Assembly (NCBI RefSeq): GCF_000369625.1
Contig: NZ_KB850113.1
Coordinates: forward strand, 89,815 to 153,814
Length of the DNA: 64,000 bases
Source: Acinetobacter variabilis
GTDB lineage: Bacteria; Pseudomonadota; Gammaproteobacteria; Pseudomonadales; Moraxellaceae
Direction: 5' to 3'
Below the pieces are notes generated by a model. The model ran no database searches, was not told the origin of the DNA, and saw only the letters and a list, made by a program, of their open reading frames with translations. The position numbers and the translations under genes were made by a program. Of this stretch, positions 58,870-64,000 are shown piece after piece (position 1 is the first letter of the stretch; each line of letters starts with the position of its first letter).

Positions 58870-59763
58870 ATGTTTTATTTTGATTTAAGACATAATCGTA
58901 AACAGAGTTCTAAAAGTTCATTTAATGGCTATTGTTATATTACTCGAAGTAAGCATTTTAAGTTAAACAAGATTGAGTTAAATGAAGAGGTTGAATTTGT
59001 TTGCTCAGGTAATATGCCTGAGTGGGCAGAATATAAGCCGGATAGATTTTGGATTGCTGCTGATAAATATGAAAAAAAGAATAGTCGTACATCCAGTCAT
59101 ATTACTATTGCTTTATCTAAGGAACTAAATTCTGAACAGCGAATAGAATTATCAAAGAATTTAATAAATGCTTTTTGTGATGAATTTAAATTTCCATATA
59201 GCTGTGCCATTCATAATCATAAAGGGGTTTTAGATGGTGAAAGTGATCAACCTCACTTGCATCTTCAATATTCTGAACGGACAACCCTTGATGATTTTGA
59301 ACGGCCACCAGAGTTATTTTTTAGGCAATACCGGCCTAAAAATCCTGAACGTGGTGGAGCACAGAAGATTACGGCTGATGTGTTGGGCTTAGGACGACAT
59401 CAAATTAGGCATATGCGGCAACTCACTGAAAAGTTGATCAATGAGTCTCTAGAGATATATGCACCGATGAAGACAGTTCGTATATACGACATTGAAGTTC
59501 AAGTGCCTAATCGAGTTTCCTGCCTATCTAATGAAGATTACAATGCGGAGTTCGGGACAAAGCTTAAAGATACGCCTCAAATACCACATTGGGAGCTTTA
59601 TAGTGCTGATCCCATCATTCAAATGGATATAAAACCTAAAATTGAAGAAATTAAAAAAATTAGAGAGGAGAATTTATTTGAGCTATATAAGCCTTTTTAT
59701 ATAGCAGAACTTCAACGGCAGCATAAGCTTAACAACCAATCAGATTATGACTTATCAATGTAA
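58870..59763 (+). CDS. MobA/MobL (MOBQ) family relaxase
   Basis: 297 residues. The N-terminal tyrosine motif is at FNGYCYITR (Tyr21/23, position as in RSF1010 MobA); the metal motif is DQPHLHLQYSER (HxH), followed by the family block RPPELFFRQYRPKNPERGGAQK. After residue 180 a helical part follows without primase. It would nick and carry the strand at the adjacent oriT-like site. It is short compared with MobA-primase fusions but the catalytic part looks whole. GAGAG nine bases before the ATG. Confidence 0.78.
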   Translation: MFYFDLRHNRKQSSKSSFNGYCYITRSKHFKLNKIELNEEVEFVCSGNMPEWAEYKPDRFWIAADKYEKKNSRTSSHITIALSKELNSEQRIELSKNLINAFCDEFKFPYSCAIHNHKGVLDGESDQPHLHLQYSERTTLDDFERPPELFFRQYRPKNPERGGAQKITADVLGLGRHQIRHMRQLTEKLINESLEIYAPMKTVRIYDIEVQVPNRVSCLSNEDYNAEFGTKLKDTPQIPHWELYSADPIIQMDIKPKIEEIKKIREENLFELYKPFYIAELQRQHKLNNQSDYDLSM

Positions 59764-59876
59764 AAATCCTATGAGTGCATTAGTTGAAGGGGATACTTAT
59801 TTAGTGAATGATGGTTAACAGCAAAGCTAGGCTTTTTGATAAGATTGACTCAATTTTTTATTGATTCAGTATTGTT

Positions 59877-60032
59877 ATGCCACTATTAGATTGGGTGAAC
59901 CGAAATCAAGCTGAAGAAACAACAATAAGTGTTCCGTACCATTTATTAAAATTTGAATAAGCATATGGTGACTCCGAGCAGGCTAAGGATAATTTAATTA
60001 TTCATGGTGACAATCTACATGCTTTAAAAGCA
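59877..60032 (+). pseudogene. Remnant of a type III DNA methyltransferase (mod) 5' end
   Basis: ATG 59877 opens MPLLDWVNRNQAEETTISVPYHLLKFE, then TAA at 59958, then in the same frame AYGDSEQAKDNLIIHGDNLHALKA. Together these match the N-terminus of type III/adenine methyltransferases up to the GDNLxALKAL block. The gene has lost everything after this and has an in-frame stop, so it is inactive. Confidence 0.75.
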
Positions 60033-60033
60033 A

Positions 60034-60120
60034 GGTTGTCATTTAGATACTGCTGATGATGCACGCATTAAAAATGCGATTGGTAAGCAGTGGGCTAAAG
60101 ATAGCGATGGGAAACGTTTA
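60034..60120 (+). pseudogene. Remnant of a type III restriction subunit (res) 3' part, left piece
   Basis: The frame reads GCHLDTADDARIKNAIGKQWAKDSDGKRL, which resembles the C-terminal endonuclease region of type III Res subunits. It is fused to the mod remnant by a large deletion and interrupted at 60120 by an IS end. The continuation is at 62827-62898. Confidence 0.65.
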
Positions 60121-60202
60121 GAGCCTGTTGAACATTCATAATTTGAGCCAGATATAAGCACAAGCAAGAGCGACCGTATTTTCATAACTCTGCTTGAGCT
60201 TA
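60121..60202 (-). mobile_element. 82-bp fragment of the IS5-family element
   Basis: Identical over 82 bases to 61966-62047, the terminal repeat and 3' end of the transposase gene of the complete copy. It is joined to a truncated plasmid rep gene at 60202/60203. Confidence 0.92.
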
Positions 60203-60645
60203 ACAAGTTCAGAGACCAGTTAGGTATAGAAGATCATGAATACAAGCGTATGGGTAACTTTAAACTAAGAGTATTAGACCTTGCTGTTAAAGAAATTAAT
60301 GAAAAATCAGATATTAAAGTCAGTTATACGCAGGTGAAAAAAGGTAGGACAATTACAGGCTTTAAGTTTGTAGTTCATGAGAAACTGAAAACTAAAACAG
60401 AAAAAACAAGTAAGTTGCGTGATGTTGATACTGCTGATATGTTCACAGTTGAGGGTTTAAATGATAAACAGCTAGGACGTATCGTTCGCAATCCTGCTTT
60501 TATGGCAGAATACAATCATTTAGTAAGTCCGACTAGCCCAGCTGGAAAGTCGCAGCAAGGATGGGAGTTTGAGATGGTTAATCGCCTTAAAAAAGACGCT
60601 TCTCAATTTAAGAAACGTCCAATCAGGGATTATTTAGAGTATTAA
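60203..60645 (+). pseudogene. C-terminal fragment of a Rep_3-family plasmid initiator
   Basis: The frame runs from the IS junction (ELNKFRDQLGIEDHEYKRM) through LRVLDLAVKEINEKSDIKVSYTQVKKGRTITGFKFVV, the second winged helix of Rep_3/RepM initiators, to the C-terminus KKRPIRDYLEY. The N-terminal half is missing, removed with most of an IS copy. An ATG at 60250 could start a 131-residue stub, which would not be a functional initiator. Its cognate iterons may be those at 58550-58677. Confidence 0.78.
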
Positions 60646-61011
60646 GGCTAGCAGTTTATTATAAGTGGTTCTCTTATATTGGTCTGTTTTAGGTAGCCTA
60701 TTAATAGGCCTAAGAGGCTTTTTAAATGGTTCCTTTGGGGTATACCGTCTGTTAAAAAGTAATTGACTTCTCACTACCGGCTCAAAGAGTGGTATGCAAC
60801 TTAATTCTATTAGATAAGGGTCTGATACTTGGGATGATTACCGTTCTAATTGAAGTCATTTGTCATAACGCCCGTTATGCGAACAATAGATATTATGAGT
60901 CTGATTGTTTAAGTAAGCATGTTAGCATTAAAGTAGAAGGAGTTAATTGATTATTGAATTGCTCCTTAAAAAAATTTACTGTAAGCAGATTTTTGAAGTT
61001 CAAATCATCAA
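60646..61011. other. Intergenic plasmid-like DNA with a pdif-like site
   Basis: 366 bases without a gene. Apart from the pdif-like site (60858-60885) it has an imperfect hairpin TAGCCTAT/ATAGGCCTA near 60710 followed by AGGCTTTTT, possibly the rep terminator. Confidence 0.5.
60858..60885. other. pdif-like XerC/XerD recombination site
   Basis: ATTTGTCATAA (XerD-like half, 9 of 11 to ATTTAACATAA), spacer CGCCCG, and TTATGCGAACA (XerC-like half; TTCG and ATAA cores kept). Length 28, matching pdif sites that flank mobile modules on Acinetobacter plasmids. A second, inverted site was not found in the window. Confidence 0.5.
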
Positions 61012-61830
61012 TCAAAAAATTACGCCTTCATTTAAACGCAATTGCAAGCTATCAGTAAAGGTGACTGAAAAAGGCGTCGCACCATTTAACTCAAGACTAT
61101 TGAGCCTTTGTGCCATTGGGTGACTGTTCGTTGTATCAACACTTAGCTTAAGATCACCTTTAGTGGCAATTTTAGCGCCATTTAATGTACGTGTATCTGC
61201 GGTTGCCCGTATTAACGCATCATTTAACATTGAATATAAAACTAAGTCTGCCCAAGGTGCGGTAACTGATGCGCCGATCGTACCTGATAATGACAAGATT
61301 GATGTTTGAGGATTCTCTGGATGTTTGACAGAACTACTAAAATCCTTATTGTCTAAATTAAAATCAATATCGGTGACGAATTTCGGGTAGCCCCATAATT
61401 CTTTACCTGCACGACACGCAACTTCGGTGGTTACCGGTAAATCACAAACCCACATGCCGGTATTGCGTCGATCTGGTGGTAATGTCATTTCCACCAATGG
61501 ATGAGTCGGTGTGTCTTGGTCTGCAGGATAGACAAGCATACTTGATGCAACTTCGTGATAAGGCTCGCCATCAGTTAATTCACGATAATCATAGAAAGCT
61601 AGACTAAATAACGCTTTATTGCCTATAAGCTTAGCAACCTTTAACTTTGGATTGTCCAATACACTGACTGCTTTGTCATAATCGACCATAAAAAAAGCAA
61701 TCAGGCTTGACGCATCAAAGTACTTAATAGGCAGCTGAGCCTCACCTTGTGACATCTGTCTTGTGTGGGTGGCTTGTTGAAAAAATGGGTCAGCATGCCA
61801 TTTATTATTCACGTTTTTATTCATTATCAT
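61012..61830 (-). CDS. Acetoacetate decarboxylase family protein
   Basis: 272 residues. The family core is seen: PIKYFDASSLIAFFMVDYDKA, the strand block VEMTLPPDRRNTGMWVCDLPVTTEVACRAGKELWGYPKFV (catalytic-loop lysine in WGYPK), and VTAPWADLVLYSM. In true acetoacetate decarboxylase two adjacent lysines form the Schiff-base site; here the second is Phe (KF), so activity may differ. It sits between a pdif-like site and an IS5-family copy, and looks like plasmid cargo. Natural substrate unknown. Confidence 0.72.
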   Translation of the reverse strand: MIMNKNVNNKWHADPFFQQATHTRQMSQGEAQLPIKYFDASSLIAFFMVDYDKAVSVLDNPKLKVAKLIGNKALFSLAFYDYRELTDGEPYHEVASSMLVYPADQDTPTHPLVEMTLPPDRRNTGMWVCDLPVTTEVACRAGKELWGYPKFVTDIDFNLDNKDFSSSVKHPENPQTSILSLSGTIGASVTAPWADLVLYSMLNDALIRATADTRTLNGAKIATKGDLKLSVDTTNSHPMAQRLNSLELNGATPFSVTFTDSLQLRLNEGVIF

Positions 61831-61965
61831 AGGTTAAGTACCTTTGTTATGATCAGATTATTTTTAATCAGTTTTATTTGAACATGACAATAGAAAAGTA
61901 TAAAGCGTTATTGTGTAAGGCAGTGCGTTCTACTCAATTAATTTAAAGTTTGGAAGTTATAACTA

Positions 61966-62824
61966 GAGCCTGTTGAACATTCATAATTTGAGCCAGATAT
62001 AAGCACAAGCAAGAGCGACCGTATTTTCATAACTCTGCTTGAGCTTATCAAATCTGGTGGCAACCGCCCTATACTGTTTTAGCTTAGCGAAAGCATTTTC
62101 TACTAGATGCCTGGCTTTATACAAGTCCCAGTCCATATGGTCGTTAGAAGACTGAGTGTTTCGTTTTCGAGGGATGTTATTATGCGTCCCTGCTTGTTCA
62201 ATATGGGCTCGTAGTGCATCAGAATCATAGCCTTTATCGGCACATAAAACCTCTGTATCGCTCAAATTAACCTTATCTATTAAATCAGGTGCGACTTTGA
62301 CATCGTGGGTTGTGCCATCTGATAAAAGAAAGATAATCGGATTGCCATGAGCATCAACTGCTAAGTGAATCTTGGTCGCGCGGCCTGCCACACTTTTGCT
62401 AATGGATTGTAGGTTCTCGTTGCCTCCATTGCTGTGCTGATGCGCTTTAATATGAGTGCCATCGATAAAGACCCACTCAAGGTCTGCGTCTTTGATCAGT
62501 AACGTAAATAATGCAATCAGCTTATTACTGCGAAACCAGCGCTGGTAAGCTTTATAGATGGTATTAGGCTTGCCAAAATACTCGGGTAAGTCGCGCCAAG
62601 GACAGCCAACACGCATGCGATAAAGCACGCCTTCAACCGTTTGTCTAAGATTTCCTTTGTCATAGATATTAAGTTCTAGTAATATAGGTTTCAGTCTTGT
62701 CCAGTGTTCATCTTTGAGCATGGTGCGAGGCATAGCGAACGATATCTTTTTTGTGTGAGAACTTAAAGATTAACCGTTCGCTATTTTTTTTGCCATTAAT
62801 TTATACCCAATGTTCAACACGCCC
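61966..62824 (-). mobile_element. Complete IS5-family element (859 bp)
   Basis: Terminal repeats GAGCCTGTTGAACATTC (61966) and, inverted, GGGCGTGTTGAACATTG (ending 62824) agree in 14 of 17 positions. TA is found on both outer sides (61964-61965, 62825-62826), in keeping with the short duplications of the IS427-like group. One intact transposase gene. Confidence 0.88.
61981..62733 (-). CDS. IS5-family (IS427-like) transposase
   Basis: 250-residue DDE transposase in a single frame, although many IS427-group members need a frameshift between two frames. MPRTMLKDEHWTRLKPIL is the usual start. Catalytic residues lie in FIDGTHIKAHQHS (D), CADKGYDSDAL (D) and RHLVENAFAKLKQYRAVATRFDKL (E). It reads leftward. 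Confidence 0.92.
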   Translation of the reverse strand: MPRTMLKDEHWTRLKPILLELNIYDKGNLRQTVEGVLYRMRVGCPWRDLPEYFGKPNTIYKAYQRWFRSNKLIALFTLLIKDADLEWVFIDGTHIKAHQHSNGGNENLQSISKSVAGRATKIHLAVDAHGNPIIFLLSDGTTHDVKVAPDLIDKVNLSDTEVLCADKGYDSDALRAHIEQAGTHNNIPRKRNTQSSNDHMDWDLYKARHLVENAFAKLKQYRAVATRFDKLKQSYENTVALACAYIWLKL

Positions 62825-62826
62825 TA

Positions 62827-62898
62827 TTTTTAATGGCTAAACAGCAACATGAGAACGGTCGGAGTCTTGAAGAACAAATCAATAATGTACTGAGCTAG
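62827..62898 (+). pseudogene. Remnant of the res gene, right piece (C-terminus)
   Basis: Directly after the IS and the TA duplicate, the frame FLMAKQQHENGRSLEEQINNVLS then TAG continues the left piece (GKRL at 60120) without a lost base: CGT TTA followed by TTT TTA ATG. This restores the C-terminal end of a type III Res-like protein. Confidence 0.68.
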
Positions 62899-62925
62899 TT
62901 TATTATATGTTTGGATTTAAAAAGA

Positions 62926-62956
62926 GCCTGTATAGCTTAACTATACAGGCCTATTT
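62926..62956. terminator. Bidirectional terminator
   Basis: GCCTGTATAG pairs with CTATACAGGC around a 5-base loop; T bases follow on both strands. It would end the gene at 62957 (minus strand) and any rightward res transcript. Confidence 0.85.
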
Positions 62957-63487
62957 TTAAAAAGAAAAAGAAGCCAAGTAATCTTTTTCCAAAGATGTGA
63001 GTTCCTCTGTTCCAAAAAACTTATCTACTAGATGCTCACAGGCATCACCCTGATCAACTAAATACTGATAAAGATCAGCTAAAGTTTTACCGACATGATT
63101 CATTACATATGAGTATCTATGTATATGCATACCTGTTAATTGATATGTGTCAGTTTCTAGAAAATTGTTTAATCTCGTATAGAAAAAATCATCATCTAAA
63201 CTAGAAAATTTCTCATAATCTAGATAACCATCCACAAGAGAAAACTTTGTCTGATTTATCCATCTTTCTAAATCACTATAATTCCAATATTCTGAAGAAT
63301 CTGGCTCTAAATATTTACTAACGCCAGGTGATAGACATTCAATGAATACCAATAGCTCATCTTTAACCCATTTATTAACTTCAGATTGACATTTTGGTGA
63401 CATTAAGTAAAAGTCTGGAGCTAATTTTTCCTGGCCAGAGATTCTAGCTATTTCGAAAATATTAATTATAGATTTAAATTTTTGCAT
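62957..63487 (-). CDS. Unidentified acidic protein, downstream member of a two-gene unit
   Basis: 176 residues, rich in Asp, Glu, Leu, Phe and Tyr (for example SSLDDDFFYTRLNNFLETDTYQL), no signal peptide or membrane helix, no family recognised. It follows another small unknown gene by 33 bases on the same strand. Small acidic, AT-rich genes at the edge of mobile DNA are often immunity or antitoxin proteins, but no toxin is visible, so this is speculative. Confidence 0.6.
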   Translation of the reverse strand: MQKFKSIINIFEIARISGQEKLAPDFYLMSPKCQSEVNKWVKDELLVFIECLSPGVSKYLEPDSSEYWNYSDLERWINQTKFSLVDGYLDYEKFSSLDDDFFYTRLNNFLETDTYQLTGMHIHRYSYVMNHVGKTLADLYQYLVDQGDACEHLVDKFFGTEELTSLEKDYLASFSF

Positions 63488-63520
63488 TAATATAAACCTT
63501 AAATATTATTTATTCCAAAA

Positions 63521-63769
63521 TTAGAGTTTTCTAAATAATTCTTTTGCATTTAGGTATTCTTGGTGATCAATACCTAAATATCTTAACAAAGTAGGTGTTT
63601 TGATTGAGTCTAAATTATATAAAGCCCAATAAAATGTTTCATATCTATTTTGCTTTTTAAAATCTCTCATTTTCCCATTTATATAAGATTCTTCTAGACC
63701 GTCTTCAATAAATATTTCAATTATTTTTGAAGCAATACGGTTTAGATCATTAATGTTAATACTTTTCAT
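63521..63769 (-). CDS. Small unidentified protein
   Basis: 82 residues (MKSININDLNRIASKIIEIFIEDGLEES onward), predicted mostly helical, no family recognised. AGG seven bases before ATG at 63769. Probably co-transcribed with the gene at 62957-63487. Confidence 0.55.
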   Translation of the reverse strand: MKSININDLNRIASKIIEIFIEDGLEESYINGKMRDFKKQNRYETFYWALYNLDSIKTPTLLRYLGIDHQEYLNAKELFRKL

Positions 63770-63879
63770 TTTATACCTATTTTGGTAAATTTTTAATACA
63801 CATGATTATGTATCGCCAATTATTGTTATTTAAAATTCATTGAAAAGTGAAATAGTTTTTTTAGTCGATTTATTAAAAG

Positions 63880-63908
63880 TTGACAGGTTTTTTGAATATT
63901 GTCATATT
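63880..63908 (+). promoter_or_regulatory. Possible promoter reading into the tandem repeat array
   Basis: Perfect TTGACA (63880-63885), 17-base spacer, then CATATT (63903-63908; 4 of 6 to TATAAT). Start near 63915 would place the repeats in the transcript leader. Confidence 0.45.
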
Positions 63909-64000
63909 TACCACATTTACCACATTTACCACATTTACCACATTTACCACATTTACCACATTTACCACATTTACCACATTTACCACATTTACCACATTTA
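63907..64000. repeat. 9-bp tandem repeat array, cut by the window edge
   Basis: Ten full copies and a part of TTTACCACA without variation, running off the end. The unit differs from the DnaA box TTATCCACA at two adjacent positions. In all three plus-strand frames it is free of stops. Function unknown; could be iterons, protein-binding sites or a slippage array in a leader or coding region. Confidence 0.9.

Noticed and set aside
60250..60645. Intact 131-residue replication protein
   Set aside because: The frame is open back to the IS junction and only the C-terminal domain of a Rep_3 initiator is present, so it is a fragment.
61840..61900. Second pdif-like site (AGTATAA...TTATTGTGTAA)
   Set aside because: The spacer between half-sites is four bases, not six, and the right half matches poorly.
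63907..64000. CRISPR array
   Set aside because: The repeat is a contiguous 9-mer without spacers and there are no cas genes.

Overview
The window looks like a chromosome segment of Acinetobacter (Gammaproteobacteria, Moraxellaceae). The evidence is the transfer-messenger RNA tag ANDETYALAA, the gene neighbourhoods (rpsL-rpsG-fusA-tuf; dut-algC-argB; rnfH next to bamE and fur; pilT-pilU beside yggS; divergent trxB and ftsK), a small membrane protein resembling one I know mainly from Acinetobacter, and an AT-leaning composition. Species cannot be named from the sequence alone. No tRNA or rRNA gene was seen.

Positions 1 to about 53,210 are mostly core genome: a RidA-like deaminase (cut by the window edge), a CycA-type permease, hemJ, fabB, the str operon with a clear promoter and hairpins in its gaps, rimI, the two N-end-rule aminoacyl transferases (bpt, aat), trxB, ftsK, minCDE, rep, dut, algC, argB, fur, bamE, pilTU, sbcCD, thiO, hemB, emrAB, glpK and ssrA. 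Disturbances in this part are a one-base frameshift in a metal-dependent hydrolase gene (10,454-11,336), a complete IS982-family insertion (28,902-29,880), and a large inverted repeat after minE.

From the 3' end of ssrA (about 53,190) to the window end lies an accessory region that is more AT-rich. Its left part resembles a P4-like integrated satellite or island: tyrosine integrase and excisionase next to ssrA, paired operator-like repeats, a HAD hydrolase, a winged-helix replication-type protein, a small open reading frame, and a leader that folds like the C4/CI antisense RNAs of phages P1 and P4. The leader has complementary target sites just before an intrinsic terminator and over the ribosome binding site of the small gene.

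The right part (about 58.2-62.9 kb) looks plasmid-derived: a nested palindrome resembling an oriT, six iterons, a MOBQ-type relaxase, remnants of type III restriction-modification genes, the C-terminal piece of a Rep_3 plasmid initiator, a pdif-like XerC/XerD site, an acetoacetate decarboxylase family gene and an IS5-family element. An 82-bp fragment of the same IS lies 1.8 kb to its left, and the res remnant rejoins in frame when everything between the outer IS junctions is removed. This indicates that plasmid material was captured between IS copies. The window ends in two unidentified AT-rich genes and a 9-bp tandem array that runs off the edge. The far end of the island and its second attachment site are not in view.
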